DNA from: Streptomyces sp. NRRL WC-3605
GTDB lineage: Bacteria; Actinomycetota; Actinomycetes; Streptomycetales; Streptomycetaceae
Assembly: GCF_001509795.1 (NCBI RefSeq)
Contig: NZ_LLZN01000091.1
Span: forward strand, 248,001-312,000
DNA: 64,000 bases
Direction of reading: 5' to 3'
Of this stretch, positions 26,780-36,469 are shown in pieces. Position numbers and translations under genes: made by a program. Each line of letters starts with the position of its first letter. Positions within the stretch are counted from its first letter, which is position 1. The notes under the pieces were generated by a model that was given only the letters and a program-made list of their open reading frames with translations, had not been told where the DNA came from and searched no databases.

Positions 26780-26944
26780 ATGGGTTCGACCTTCTGCCCG
26801 AGTCGCAGCAGCCGTGCCGACCTGGACTGGACGGTGCTGCACGCGGCCAAGACCGCTCCCATCCGAGGGGCGGCAGGTACGGCGGGTCGTCTATCCTCCG
26901 ATTCAGGCACGGCCGGATTCGGTCCTGCCGTGAATCTTGAGGAG
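26780..26944 (+). other. In-frame 55-codon N-terminal extension (long form of SigR)
   Basis: ATG 26780, preceded by GGAGAGGAAG, is in frame with sigR and adds exactly 55 residues ([11 protein letters not shown]...). In S. coelicolor a 55-residue-longer, proteolytically unstable SigR form made from the p2 transcript is established. The same arrangement is seen here. Confidence 0.75.
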
Positions 26945-27640
26945 GTGGGTCCGGTTCCCGGTACCGACGCAGGGACCGACAACGGCCAGGCGGAGCAGCC
27001 CGAGGGCCTGGGCACGGGCGTGGGCACGTCCCCGGAGACGAGCGCCGAGCGCACCGCGCGCTTCGAGCGGGACGCGCTGGAATTCCTCGACCAGATGTAC
27101 TCGGCCGCCCTGCGCATGACGCGCAACCCGGCCGATGCGGAGGACCTGGTGCAGGAGACCTACGCCAAGGCGTACGCGTCCTTCCACCAGTTCCGCGAGG
27201 GCACCAACCTGAAGGCCTGGCTGTACCGGATCCTCACCAACACCTTCATCAACTCGTACCGCAAGAAGCAGCGCGAACCCCAGCGCTCCGCGGCCGAGGA
27301 GATCGAGGACTGGCAGCTGGCGCGCGCCGAGTCGCACATGTCGACGGGTCTGCGCTCCGCCGAGTCGCAGGCGCTCGACCACCTGCCGGACTCGGACGTG
27401 AAGGAAGCACTTCAGGCGATCCCCGAGGAATTCCGCATCGCCGTGTATCTGGCCGACGTAGAGGGCTTTGCGTACAAGGAGATCGCGGACATCATGGGGA
27501 CACCCATCGGTACGGTGATGTCCCGGCTGCACCGGGGCCGCCGTCAACTGCGCGGCATGCTCGAGGACTACGCCCGCGAGCGCGGGCTGGTCCCGGCCGG
27601 CGCCGGAGAGTCGGACGAAGCGAAAGGCTCGGGCTCATGA
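26945..27640 (+). CDS. sigR: ECF RNA polymerase sigma factor SigR (thiol stress)
   Basis: SigR directs transcription of thioredoxin, mycothiol and proteostasis genes during disulfide stress. The 231-residue form starts at GTG 26945; a longer form starts at ATG 26780. Region 2 ([31 protein letters not shown], a pattern) and region 4 ([27 protein letters not shown], then [11 protein letters not shown]) are clear. The upstream GGAAT-N18-GTT shows autoregulation. The stop overlaps the rsrA start (ATGA at 27637-27640), which couples synthesis of sigma factor and its inhibitor. Confidence 0.95.
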   Translation: MGPVPGTDAGTDNGQAEQPEGLGTGVGTSPETSAERTARFERDALEFLDQMYSAALRMTRNPADAEDLVQETYAKAYASFHQFREGTNLKAWLYRILTNTFINSYRKKQREPQRSAAEEIEDWQLARAESHMSTGLRSAESQALDHLPDSDVKEALQAIPEEFRIAVYLADVEGFAYKEIADIMGTPIGTVMSRLHRGRRQLRGMLEDYARERGLVPAGAGESDEAKGSGS

Positions 27641-27939
27641 GCTGCGGAGAGCCGCACGAGACGGACTGCTCCGAGGTACTCGACCACCTCTACGAGTTCC
27701 TCGACAGCGAGATGCCGGACGTCGACCGCGACAAGTTCAAGCAGCACTTCCAGGAGTGCTCGCCGTGCCTGGAGAAGTACGGGCTCGAAGAAGCGGTGAA
27801 GAAGCTCGTCAAGCGCTGCTGCGGCCATGACGACGTCCCCACGGACCTGCGCGCGAAGGTGCTGGGCCGGCTCGACCTGATCCGCTCCGGTCAGTCCGTG
27901 CCCGAGCACGACGTCGCCGCCACACCGCAGGAGACCTGA
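27637..27939 (+). CDS. rsrA: Zinc-containing redox anti-sigma factor RsrA
   Basis: The 100-residue ZAS-family anti-sigma factor binds SigR when reduced and releases it on disulfide formation. The zinc/redox residues are at the positions known for S. coelicolor RsrA: Cys11, His37, Cys41 and Cys44 (HFQECSPC). Further cysteines lie at RCCGHDD. Translation is coupled to sigR by a four-base overlap. Confidence 0.95.
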   Translation: MSCGEPHETDCSEVLDHLYEFLDSEMPDVDRDKFKQHFQECSPCLEKYGLEEAVKKLVKRCCGHDDVPTDLRAKVLGRLDLIRSGQSVPEHDVAATPQET

Positions 27940-28049
27940 CCCCCGCGTCACCCGAACGTGCGAATGGCGGGCGACACGCCCGCACCCGCCCCCCGCCCCA
28001 CCTAGGCTCCGCGTGAGCTGAGCAGGTGACGGTGGGGGAGGGGCCGGGC

Positions 28050-29357
28050 ATGGAGACCTTGCCGGCACGGGCACGCGTGTACGTGGCCTGTGCCGCACTC
28101 GCGGCGGTGCTCTGTCTGCTGCCCGTGCCCTCCGCGCGCCCGTCCTGGTGGGCGGTGGCCCTCCTCGCCGCGCTCTACGCCGGCGGGGGACGCGTCGCCG
28201 CCCGCGGACGTCTGTCCGGCACCTTCTACCCCGTGCTGCTGGCCGGGGCGTTCCTGCTGCCTCCGCCCGCCGCCGCGCTCGTCGCGGTGCCGGGCGCGCT
28301 GCTCGGGCCCGTCGGACGCCGGCCGCGCGGAACGCGCCGCCTGTGGCGGGCCGCCCAGCTGGTGCTCGCCGTGCGGGCGGCCGCCGAGGTCTACGGGGCA
28401 CTGGGCGAGCCGGACGCCGTGACCGCCGCCGAGTTCCCCGGCGCGCTCGCCGCCGCCGGGGCCGCCGTCGTCGCGTTCTGCCTGGTCCTCACCCTGCTCG
28501 ACGGCGGCATCCTGGCGCTCGCCGAGCGCGTCCCCGCCCGCCGCGCCTGGCGGGGTCTCTTCCCGCGCTCCCTCGCCCCCATCGCCGTGCACGGACTCGC
28601 CGGGCTCATGATGGCCGTCCTGTGGCAGAGCCCGTACGGCCCGGTCGCGGCCCTGCTCGTGCTGCTGCCCATGTGCGTGTCGTGGTGGGTGTTCGGCCAG
28701 TACCACCGGGAGCACGCGGCCCACCAGGCCACCATCCGCGCCCTCGTCCAGGCCGTCGACATCAAGGACGGCTACACCCGGGGCCACAGCGAGCGCGTCG
28801 GGCACGCCTCCATGATGATCGCGCGGGAGCTGGGCCTGGAGGACGAACGGGTGGAGGTCCTCCGCTTCGCCGGGATCCTGCACGACGTCGGCAAACTCGG
28901 CGTGCCCACCCGGCTGCTCCGCAAGGACGGCCCGCTCACGCCCGAGGAACGCCGGATCATCGAGCTGCACCCCGAGTACGGGCACGAGATGGTCCGCGGC
29001 ATCTCCTTCCTCGGCGAGGCCCGGGCCGCCGTCCTGCACCACCACGAACGTTTGGACGGCAGCGGCTACCCCTACGGGCTGAGGGGCAGCCAGATCCCGG
29101 AGCCCGCCCGGGTGGTGGCCGTCGCCGACGCCTTCGACGCGATGACGTCCACCCGGTCCTACTCCCGGGCCCGGCCCGTCCCCGTCGCGCTGCGGGAGCT
29201 GGAGCGGTGCGCCGGCTCGCAGTTCGACCCCCGGATGGTCACCGCGCTCGTCCGGGCCGTCCGCCGCTTCGGCTGGCACCCCGCGGTGACCGCCGACGAG
29301 ACCGGCGCGCCCCCGCCCCGCCCGCCCGTCTCCAGCGCCCCCGGGGCCCACCGGTGA
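28050..29357 (+). CDS. Membrane-bound HD-GYP-type phosphodiesterase
   Basis: The 435-residue protein has about six N-terminal membrane helices (residues 10-210) and then a C-terminal HD-GYP domain. The domain shows HSERVGH, ILHDVGKLG (HD pair), HPEYG, HHHERLDGSGYPYGL (close to the GYP motif) and DAFDAMTS. HD-GYP enzymes hydrolyse cyclic di-GMP or related nucleotides. ATG 28050 is supported by GGGGGAGGGG; GTG 28026 is possible. The stop overlaps the next gene's GTG (GTGA), so the two are coupled. It follows rsrA by about 110 bp. Confidence 0.87.
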   Translation: METLPARARVYVACAALAAVLCLLPVPSARPSWWAVALLAALYAGGGRVAARGRLSGTFYPVLLAGAFLLPPPAAALVAVPGALLGPVGRRPRGTRRLWRAAQLVLAVRAAAEVYGALGEPDAVTAAEFPGALAAAGAAVVAFCLVLTLLDGGILALAERVPARRAWRGLFPRSLAPIAVHGLAGLMMAVLWQSPYGPVAALLVLLPMCVSWWVFGQYHREHAAHQATIRALVQAVDIKDGYTRGHSERVGHASMMIARELGLEDERVEVLRFAGILHDVGKLGVPTRLLRKDGPLTPEERRIIELHPEYGHEMVRGISFLGEARAAVLHHHERLDGSGYPYGLRGSQIPEPARVVAVADAFDAMTSTRSYSRARPVPVALRELERCAGSQFDPRMVTALVRAVRRFGWHPAVTADETGAPPPRPPVSSAPGAHR

Positions 29358-30595
29358 CCGCCCCGCGGCCCCCGCTCCTGCTCGTGTGCGTCCACACCGG
29401 CGCCGCCCTCCTCGCGGGTCTCTCCCTGCTCGACTGCCTGCGCGACGGCCTCGACGGACGCGGCACCGCGCTCGCCTTCGGCGCCCTCGTCGTCCTGGGC
29501 GAACTGACCCGCCGGCCCGGGGCCGAGGGCCGGGAGACCGCACCCCTCGGCGCGGCGGCCGCCCTGTCGTACGCGCTGCTCGGGGAGGTCGGCGGGCAGG
29601 CCACCCACCACGGGGTGACCCAGGTGGTCGGCGTCGTCCTCGCCGCCTCGCTGCTCGGCAGCGTGCCGCACATCGCGCAGGGCCGGCCCGTGCGGGACCA
29701 TCTCGCGCGGCGCGTGCTCACCACCGGCTTCGCCGCCGTCTGTCTGCACCCCTTCTCCCACCAGGGCCCCTTTCACGGCCGGGGCACCGCCTACGCCCTC
29801 CTCCTGGCGGCGGTCCTGACCCTCACCTTCCTGTGCGACGCCCTGCTGGCCGCCGCCCTCGCGCGCTCCCGCACCGGCTGGCCGTTCGGCCCGCTGCTGC
29901 GGGACGAGCTGCGGGCCACCCTCGGCATCGGCTCGGCGGTCTGCGCGACGGGCGCGGTGACGGCGCTCGCGGTCGCCGTGGTCGGACTGTGGGCGCTTCC
30001 GGTCTTCTCGGTGCCGCTGCTGCTCACCCAGATGTCGTTCCGCCGGTACGCCGCCGTGCGGACCACCTACCGGCAGACCATCGCCTCCCTCGCCCGGGCC
30101 ACCGAGATCGCCGGGTACACCCCGGCCGGGCACGCCCGCCGGGTGGCCGCCCTCAGCCGGGAGGTCGGCCGGGACCTCGGCCTGTCCGAGGCGGAGCTCA
30201 CGATCCTGGAGTACGCGGCACTCATGCACGACATCGGACAGCTCAGCCTCGTCGACCCGGTGCCGGCCGGGGCCACCGCCCGGCTGCCCGCCGAGGAGCA
30301 GCGGCGCATCGCGCTGCTCGGCGGGGCCGTCGTCCGGCAGACCGGGGTGAGCCCGCAGGTGGCCCTGGTCGTGGAGCGCCTCGCGGACCCCTGCGCCGAG
30401 CAGCCGGTCGCCGCCCGGATCGTGCGCGCGGTGAACGCCTACGAGGAGAAGGCCCGCGACGCCGGGCCCGGCGGGGCATTGAAAGCCCTGGAGGAACTGC
30501 GCCTGGGGACGGCGGGGGAGTACGCCCCGGAGGTCGTCGGATCGCTGGCGCGGGTCCTGTCCAGAGACGGTCTGAGCATGCCCGTGGCTGGGTAA
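29354..30595 (+). CDS. Membrane protein with degenerate HD domain
   Basis: The 413-residue protein has the same layout as its neighbour: hydrophobic helices over residues 1-230, then an HD-type domain with GHARRVAALSREV and LMHDIGQLS (HD pair retained). The later HHERxDGxGYP signature is missing (VVERLADPCAE instead), so it may bind but not cleave a cyclic dinucleotide. The GTG start overlaps the upstream stop by four bases. It looks like a diverged duplicate; a heterodimer with the first protein is an inference. Confidence 0.82.
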   Translation: MTAPRPPLLLVCVHTGAALLAGLSLLDCLRDGLDGRGTALAFGALVVLGELTRRPGAEGRETAPLGAAAALSYALLGEVGGQATHHGVTQVVGVVLAASLLGSVPHIAQGRPVRDHLARRVLTTGFAAVCLHPFSHQGPFHGRGTAYALLLAAVLTLTFLCDALLAAALARSRTGWPFGPLLRDELRATLGIGSAVCATGAVTALAVAVVGLWALPVFSVPLLLTQMSFRRYAAVRTTYRQTIASLARATEIAGYTPAGHARRVAALSREVGRDLGLSEAELTILEYAALMHDIGQLSLVDPVPAGATARLPAEEQRRIALLGGAVVRQTGVSPQVALVVERLADPCAEQPVAARIVRAVNAYEEKARDAGPGGALKALEELRLGTAGEYAPEVVGSLARVLSRDGLSMPVAG

Positions 30596-30703
30596 CCCAT
30601 GGGTAATGAGCGCCCTTCCAACCGTACGTGGTTGGATGCGAAGGAAAGGGTGTCCGGGGGCAGCACTAGCCAGCCCACTCCACGGAACTGGCAGGCGGGA
30701 ATC

Positions 30704-31684
30704 GTGAGGATCTTCGGCAAGGGACGGCACCGGCCCTCCGCCTCCTGGCGGCAGGCCACCGACCGGGCGTTCACTCTCATCGGCGACGGCCGGTACGAGG
30801 ACGCCGGCGCGCTGCTGACGCGGGCCGCCGATCTGGAGCCCTGGCTGTCCGAGTCCTGGTTCAATCTCGCGCTGCTGCACAAGTTCCGGCACGACTGGGA
30901 GCAGGCCCGCGCCGCCGGGCTGCGGGCGGTCGCCCTGCTCGACCGGGAGACCGGCGCCCCCGACTGGTGGAACGTCGGCATCGCGGCCACCGCGCTCCAG
31001 GACTGGCCGCTGGCCCGGCGCGCCTGGCAGGCGTACGGCCTGCGGGTGCCCGGAGGGGCCACCGAGTCCGGCGAGCCGTCCGGGATGGACCTGGGCAGCG
31101 CGGCCGTACGGCTCTCCCCGGAGGGCGAGGCCGAGGTCGTGTGGGGGCGGCGGCTGGACCCCGCCCGGATCGAGGTGCTGTCGATCCCGCTGCCGTCGTC
31201 CGGGCGCCGCTGGGGCGAGGTCGTGCTGCACGACGGCGTGCCCCACGGGGAGCGCACCACGTCGTCCGGTCACTCCTTCCCGGTCTTCGACGAGATCGAG
31301 CTGTGGGCGCCCTCGCCGGTCCCGACCTGGGTGGTCCTCCTCGAGGCGGCCACCGAGTCCGACCGCGACGCCCTGGAGCAGCTCGCCGCCGACGCCGGGT
31401 TCGCCGCGGAGGACTGGTCGTCGTCCGTCCGGCTGCTGTGCCGGATGTGCTCGGAGTCACGGATGCCGTCCGACGAGGGCGACGGGGAGCATCTCGACCC
31501 GCACGACCACAGTGAGCCGGGCCACCCCGGCCCGCTCGGGCACCGCACCGACGGGCAGCTGTGGGTGCCGGAGCGCGAGTGCGGGGTCGCGGCGCCGGCC
31601 GCGCTGGTCCGGGGCCTGCTCGACGGCTGGGTCGCGGACAGCCCGGACAGCCGTGACTGGCGTGATCTCGAAGAGGTCTGCTGA
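30704..31684 (+). CDS. Tetratricopeptide-repeat protein
   Basis: About 326 residues from GTG 30704. The N-terminal third carries TPR-like helices ([30 protein letters not shown] pattern, then [10 protein letters not shown] and [20 protein letters not shown]). The remainder is a mixed domain with Cys and His residues ([22 protein letters not shown]). There is no membrane segment. Function is unknown. Upstream in-frame starts (ATG 30599, GTG 30650) exist, but codon third positions there are not G/C-rich, so the later start is preferred. Confidence 0.75.
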   Translation: MRIFGKGRHRPSASWRQATDRAFTLIGDGRYEDAGALLTRAADLEPWLSESWFNLALLHKFRHDWEQARAAGLRAVALLDRETGAPDWWNVGIAATALQDWPLARRAWQAYGLRVPGGATESGEPSGMDLGSAAVRLSPEGEAEVVWGRRLDPARIEVLSIPLPSSGRRWGEVVLHDGVPHGERTTSSGHSFPVFDEIELWAPSPVPTWVVLLEAATESDRDALEQLAADAGFAAEDWSSSVRLLCRMCSESRMPSDEGDGEHLDPHDHSEPGHPGPLGHRTDGQLWVPERECGVAAPAALVRGLLDGWVADSPDSRDWRDLEEVC

Positions 31685-31758
31685 GCATTCGCCGTACCCT
31701 GTATCCACATCACCGTCCGTCCGATCCCCGGTTTGTGCAGGAAAGGCTTACGTCTGTC

Positions 31759-32409
31759 ATGGCCCAGCAGGACACCGAACAGCAGCACGCGGGCGTGCTC
31801 CCCGTCGACGACGAGGGCTTCGTCATCGACTCGGAGGACTGCGAGGAACGCGAGCAGGCGTACCGCGAGCGTGGCACCTCGCGGCCCATCACGGTCGTCG
31901 GCAACCCTGTCCTGCACAAGGAGTGCAGGGACGTCACCGAGTTCGACGACGAGCTGCGGAAGCTGGTCGACGACATGTTCGCCTCGCAGCGGACCGCCGA
32001 GGGCGTCGGCCTGGCCGCCAACCAGATCGGCGTCGACCTGAAGGTCTTCGTCTACGACTGCCCGGACGACGACGGCGTGCGGCACGTCGGTGTGGTCTGC
32101 AACCCCAAGCTCGTGGAACTGCCCGCGGACCGGCGGCGCCTGGACGACAGCAACGAGGGCTGCCTGTCCGTGCCGACCGCGTACGCCCCGCTCGCCCGTC
32201 CCGACTACGCCGAGGTGACCGGCCAGGACGAGAAGGGCAACCCGATCCGGGTGCGCGGCACGGGCTACTTCGCCCGCTGCCTCCAGCACGAGACGGACCA
32301 CCTGTACGGCTACCTCTACATCGACCGCCTCTCCAAGCGGGAACGCAAGGACGCGCTGCGGCAGATGGCCGAGAACGAGCCGCGCTACCCCGTCGTCGCC
32401 AACGACTGA
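31759..32409 (+). CDS. def: Peptide deformylase
   Basis: This 216-residue enzyme removes the formyl group from N-terminal Met of new proteins. All three motifs are present: [17 protein letters not shown] (metal-ligand Cys) and QHETDHLYG (HExxH). An acidic N-terminal extension of about 45 residues precedes the catalytic domain. ATG 31759 is used; AAAGG lies rather far upstream, and GTG 31735 is possible. Confidence 0.93.
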   Translation: MAQQDTEQQHAGVLPVDDEGFVIDSEDCEEREQAYRERGTSRPITVVGNPVLHKECRDVTEFDDELRKLVDDMFASQRTAEGVGLAANQIGVDLKVFVYDCPDDDGVRHVGVVCNPKLVELPADRRRLDDSNEGCLSVPTAYAPLARPDYAEVTGQDEKGNPIRVRGTGYFARCLQHETDHLYGYLYIDRLSKRERKDALRQMAENEPRYPVVAND

Positions 32410-32682
32410 CGACCCCCAGGCCTCACAGGCCCCACAGGCACCTTCCGTACGGCGCCCCCCGCGACCTCCGTCCCGGGCGGGCGCCGTTCGCATGTCCGTC
32501 ATCTGTTCGAGCGTGTTCCACCGATGACAGCGGGACGGCGGTCCTGTAGGGGTAGTGAATGATGCAAATCCGTTCCCAGAACGGTCAGTTGTGGTGCTGA
32601 ATGGAAGAGCGGGGATACACGACGGTGCACGCCCGGCGCAGAGGAGGGCGTGACCGACTGGCGGCCTGAGAGGGGTTTGTTC

Positions 32683-33768
32683 GTGCATGCTTTCTCACGC
32701 GGCACCACAGCGACACCCATGGCGGTACCCGTTCCACCATCGCTCTCTCTTCCGGTGATCGAGGAAGCGTTTCCCAGGCAACTCCATCCGTATTGGCCCC
32801 GGCTCCAGGAGAAGACCCGCACCTGGCTCCTCGAAAAGCGGCTCATGCCGGCCGACAAGGTCGAAGAGCACGCCGACGGCCTGTGCTACACGGACCTCAT
32901 GGCGGGGTACTACACCGAGGCCCCCGAGGACGTCCTGCAGGCGATAGCCGACTACAGCGCGTGGTTCTTCGTCTGGGACGACCGGCACGACCGTGACATC
33001 GTCCACCGCCGCCCGGCCGCCTGGCGGCGCCTGCGGACGCGGCTGCACGCCGCCCTCGACGCGCCCGAGCACCACCTCCGGCACGCCGATCCGCTGGTCG
33101 CGGGCCTCGCCGACAGCCTGGTGCGCCTCTACTCGTTCCTGTCCCCCTCCTGGAACACCCGCTTCGCCCGCCACTTCCACGCGGTGATCGATGCGTACGA
33201 CCGGGAATTCGTGAACCGCACCGAGGGCCGTATCCCCACCGTCGACGAATACCTCGCCCTGCGCCGTCTCACCTTCGCCCACCGGATCTGGACCGATCTG
33301 CTGGAGCCGAGCGCACAGCTGGAACTCCCGGACCCGGTGCGAAAACATCCCGCCTATGCGCGGGCGGCATTGCTGAGCCAGGATTTCGCCGCCTGGTACA
33401 ACGACCTCTGCTCACTCCCGAAGGAAATAGCGGGCGACGAGGTCCACAATCTCGGCATCAGTCTCGTCACCCATGAGCGGCTGACCCTGGAGGAGGCGAT
33501 CGCGGAAATGCGGCGACGAGTCGACAGCTGCATCTCCGAATTCCTCGTCGCCGAACGCGAGGCCCTGGAATTCGCCGACTCCCTCTCCGACGGCACCCGG
33601 CGGGGAAAGGAACTCGGCGCCGCCGTGCGAACTTGCGTCGGCGACATGCGCAACTGGTTCAGCTCCGTCTACTGGTTCCACCACGAGTCCGGCCGGTACA
33701 AGGTCGACAGCTGGGACGACCGGTCCACGCCCCCGTACGTCAGCAACGAAGCGGCAGGTGAGAAATGA
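32683..33768 (+). CDS. cyc1: Epi-isozizaene synthase (class I sesquiterpene cyclase)
   Basis: The 361-residue cyclase converts farnesyl diphosphate to epi-isozizaene, the precursor of the antibiotic albaflavenone. The aspartate-rich motif DDRHD is at 99-103 and the NSE-type motif NDLCSLPKE lies near 240, positions as in the S. coelicolor enzyme. GTG 32683 is chosen because GAGAGGGG is upstream and it reproduces that enzyme's length. The stop overlaps the P450 start (ATGA), so the two-gene operon is coupled. The 273 bp before it hold no other gene, only an imperfect hairpin near 32450-32487. Confidence 0.95.
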   Translation: MHAFSRGTTATPMAVPVPPSLSLPVIEEAFPRQLHPYWPRLQEKTRTWLLEKRLMPADKVEEHADGLCYTDLMAGYYTEAPEDVLQAIADYSAWFFVWDDRHDRDIVHRRPAAWRRLRTRLHAALDAPEHHLRHADPLVAGLADSLVRLYSFLSPSWNTRFARHFHAVIDAYDREFVNRTEGRIPTVDEYLALRRLTFAHRIWTDLLEPSAQLELPDPVRKHPAYARAALLSQDFAAWYNDLCSLPKEIAGDEVHNLGISLVTHERLTLEEAIAEMRRRVDSCISEFLVAEREALEFADSLSDGTRRGKELGAAVRTCVGDMRNWFSSVYWFHHESGRYKVDSWDDRSTPPYVSNEAAGEK

Positions 33769-35144
33769 CCGTCGAGTCCACGCACCCCACGACCGGTTCC
33801 CGTCCCTCCTCCGAACTGCGGGAGCCGCCCCTCGCCGGCGGTGGAGTCCCCGTGCTGCGCCACGCCTGGCGCATGGTCCGCGACCCGCTCGCCTTCATGT
33901 CCGGGCTGCGGGACCACGGCGACGTCGTCCGGCTGAGGCTCGGCCCGAAGACCCTGTACGCCGTCACCACCCCCGAACTGACCGGCGCGCTGGCGCTGAG
34001 CACCGACTTCGAGATCGCCGGGCCGCTGTGGGAGTCGCTGGAGGACCTGCTCGGCAAGGAGGGCGTGGCCACCGCGAACGGCCCCCGCCACCGCCGGCAG
34101 CGCCGCACCATGCAGCCCGCCTTCCGGCTCGACGCCATCCCCGGCTACGCGCCGGTCATGGAGGAGGAGGCCCACGCGCTCACCGGACGGTGGGCGGCCG
34201 GCGAGACCATCGACTGCACCACCGAGGCGTTCCGGATCGCCGTACGGGTCGCCGCCCGCTGCCTGCTGCGCGGGGCGTACATGGACGAGCGCGCCGAGCG
34301 GCTGTCCGCGGCGCTCGACACCCTCTTCCGGGGCATGTACCGGCGGATGGTGATCCCGCTCGGGCCGCTTTACAGGCTGCCCCTTCCGGCCAACCGCCGA
34401 TTCAACGGCGCCCTGGCCGACTTCCATCTCATCGTCGACGAGATCGTCGCCGAACGCCGGGCGTCCGGTCAAAAGCCGAACGATTTGCTGACGGCATTGC
34501 TGGAGGCCACGGACGGGAATGGCGACCCCATTGGGGAGCAGGAGATCCACGATCAGGTCGTGGCCATTCTCACCGCGGGCGCCGAAACCGTGGGATCGAC
34601 GATCATGTGGCTGCTCCATGTGCTCGCCGAGCACCCGGAACACGCCGACAAGGTGCGGGCGGAAGTTGAATCCGTGACCGATGGCCGGCCGGTGGCATTC
34701 GAGGACGTCCGCGCCCTGCGGCACACCAACAATGTCGTCGTGGAGGCAATGCGGTTGCGGCCCGCGATCTGGATTCTCACCCGGCGCGCGGTCGCGGACA
34801 CGGAACTCGGTGGCTACCGCATTCCGGCCGGGTCCGACATCGTCTACAGCCCGTACGCGGTCCAGCGCGATCCGCGGTCGTACGCCGACCATCTCCGGTT
34901 CGACCCGGACCGGTGGCTCCCGGAGCGGGCGAAGGACGTGCCGAAGCACGCCATGGCCCCGTTCGGCGTCGGCAACCGCAAGTGCCCGAGCGACCACTTC
35001 TCGATGGCACTGCTGACCCTCGTCACGGCGGCGCTCGCGACGTCGTACCGCTTCGAGCAGGCACCCGGTTCCAAGGACGGCACCCGGGTCGGCATCACCC
35101 TCCACCCGCACGACCTCAGGTTGCGGACGATGCCCCGAAGCTAG
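33765..35144 (+). CDS. cyp170A1: Cytochrome P450 CYP170A-type (albaflavenone synthase)
   Basis: The 459-residue P450 oxidises epi-isozizaene via albaflavenols to albaflavenone. Visible elements are the I-helix AGAETVGST (271-279), the EAMRLRP K-helix ExxR, and the heme loop [11 protein letters not shown] with the ligand Cys and Ser in place of the usual Gly. CYP170A1 of S. coelicolor also has a second, terpene-synthase site using a DDxxD motif; here the matching stretch reads DGNGD (250-254), so that motif is incomplete. It overlaps cyc1 by four bases and is convergent with nrdS. Confidence 0.93.
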   Translation: MTVESTHPTTGSRPSSELREPPLAGGGVPVLRHAWRMVRDPLAFMSGLRDHGDVVRLRLGPKTLYAVTTPELTGALALSTDFEIAGPLWESLEDLLGKEGVATANGPRHRRQRRTMQPAFRLDAIPGYAPVMEEEAHALTGRWAAGETIDCTTEAFRIAVRVAARCLLRGAYMDERAERLSAALDTLFRGMYRRMVIPLGPLYRLPLPANRRFNGALADFHLIVDEIVAERRASGQKPNDLLTALLEATDGNGDPIGEQEIHDQVVAILTAGAETVGSTIMWLLHVLAEHPEHADKVRAEVESVTDGRPVAFEDVRALRHTNNVVVEAMRLRPAIWILTRRAVADTELGGYRIPAGSDIVYSPYAVQRDPRSYADHLRFDPDRWLPERAKDVPKHAMAPFGVGNRKCPSDHFSMALLTLVTAALATSYRFEQAPGSKDGTRVGITLHPHDLRLRTMPRS

Positions 35145-35158
35145 GGGGTCGAGAGGTT

Positions 35159-35191
35159 AGGGGCCCCGAGGCTAGGCGGCCTCGGGCCCCT
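35159..35191. terminator. Bidirectional hairpin between cyp170A1 and nrdS
   Basis: Arms 35159-35172 and 35179-35191 pair with one bulged C. The right arm overlaps the last codons of nrdS. Confidence 0.6.
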
Positions 35192-36137
35192 GGAACGTCC
35201 GCCGGTACGCCTGCGGGGTCGTTCCGAGGGCCCGTACGAACTGGTGGCGCAGCGCGGCCGCCGTGCCGAACCCGGTCCGGCCGGCGATCGCGTCCACCGT
35301 CTCGTCCGTCGCCTCCAGCAACTGCTGGGCCAGCAGAACCCGTTGCCGCAGGATCCAGCGGTACGGGGTGGTGCCGGTCTCCTGCTGGAAGCGGCGGGCG
35401 AAGGTCCGCGGGGACATCAGCGCGCGCTCGGCGAGCTGCTCCACGGTGACGTCCTCGTCGAGGTGCCGTTCCATCCAGGCCAGCACCTCACCGACCGTGT
35501 CGCACGAGGAGACGGGCAGCGGCCGCTCGATGTACTGGGCCTGGCCGCCGTCCCGGTGCGGCGGCACGACCATGCGCCGGGCGATCTTGTTGGCGACCTC
35601 CGTGCCCTGTTCCTGCCGCACCAGGTGCAGACAGGCGTCGATGCCGGCGGCGGTGCCGGCGCTGGTGATCACCGGCCCCGCGTCGACGTACAGGACGTCG
35701 GGCTCGACCGTCGCCCGGGGGTGGCGCCGGGACAGCTCGTCGGCGTGCCGCCAGTGCACACTGCACCGTCGCCCGTCGAGCAGGCCCGCCGCCCCCAGCA
35801 GGAAGACACCGGAGCAGACGCTGAGCACCCGGGCGCCCCGGTCGACCGCTCTGACCAGGGCGTCCAGCAGCTCGGGCGGGAAGTCGCGGGTGACGTAGTC
35901 GTTGCCCGCGGGCACCGCGATCAGGTCCGCCTCCTCCAGCCGCTCCAGGCCGTACGGCGTGGAGAGGGTCAGCCCGCCGGCGTGGGTGCCCAGCGTCGGC
36001 CCCTCGGCCGAGACGACCGCGAAGTCGTACGTGGGCAGGCCCTCGTCGCTGCGGTCGATGCCGAACACCTCGCAGACCACGCCGAGTTCGAAGGGGTGTA
36101 CGCCGTCCAGCAGGACGGCCGCCACGTTCTTCAGCAT
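35172..36137 (-). CDS. nrdS: AraC-family regulator with DJ-1/PfpI domain (NrdS)
   Basis: The 321-residue GlxA-type regulator has an N-terminal DJ-1/PfpI (class I amidotransferase-like) domain, residues about 5-190, with the elbow Cys in LSVCSGVFLLG. The C-terminal AraC double helix-turn-helix spans about 215-318 (ALMSPRTFARRFQQETGTTPYRW, a pattern). In S. coelicolor the third gene of the class Ia reductase operon nrdABS encodes such a protein. Order and strand here are the same, though a 244-bp gap separates it from nrdB. Its targets are unknown. Confidence 0.82.
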   Translation of the reverse strand: MLKNVAAVLLDGVHPFELGVVCEVFGIDRSDEGLPTYDFAVVSAEGPTLGTHAGGLTLSTPYGLERLEEADLIAVPAGNDYVTRDFPPELLDALVRAVDRGARVLSVCSGVFLLGAAGLLDGRRCSVHWRHADELSRRHPRATVEPDVLYVDAGPVITSAGTAAGIDACLHLVRQEQGTEVANKIARRMVVPPHRDGGQAQYIERPLPVSSCDTVGEVLAWMERHLDEDVTVEQLAERALMSPRTFARRFQQETGTTPYRWILRQRVLLAQQLLEATDETVDAIAGRTGFGTAAALRHQFVRALGTTPQAYRRTFQGPEAA

Positions 36138-36229
36138 GCTGCCATTGTGCCTCGCGGATGGCAGTAAATCGAGGGCGTACGGCAGTCCTGCCACTGTTCG
36201 ACAGGAGTGTCCGGCGCGACAGTGGTGTC

Positions 36230-36469
36230 ATGACTACGGAACAGACACAGACACTGCTCGCCATGGCCGTCGTGCTCGGGATGTTCGTCCTCCTGGTCCT
36301 CCCCTCGGTGATCGGGATCGTGCACGACCGCCGCATCGACCGTCAGATCAGGGAGGCCCAGGAGCGCGACGCGGTCCGGACTCAGAAGTCCTCGTCCAGG
36401 TCGACGGTGCCCTCCACCGCCACCTGGTACGCCGAGGGACGCCGCTCGAAGAAGTTGGTCAACTCCTGA
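36230..36469 (+). CDS. Possible small membrane protein (79 aa), antisense end overlaps nrdB
   Basis: ATG 36230 opens a 79-codon frame with one convincing hydrophobic helix (LLAMAVVLGMFVLLVLPSVIG) followed by charged residues. Its last 29 codons run antisense through the 3' end of nrdB. The ribosome-binding site is weak, and the opposite-strand overlap of 88 bp is unusual. It could be a genuine single-pass protein whose natural end extends into nrdB, or a spurious frame. Confidence 0.4.
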   Translation: MTTEQTQTLLAMAVVLGMFVLLVLPSVIGIVHDRRIDRQIREAQERDAVRTQKSSSRSTVPSTATWYAEGRRSKKLVNS

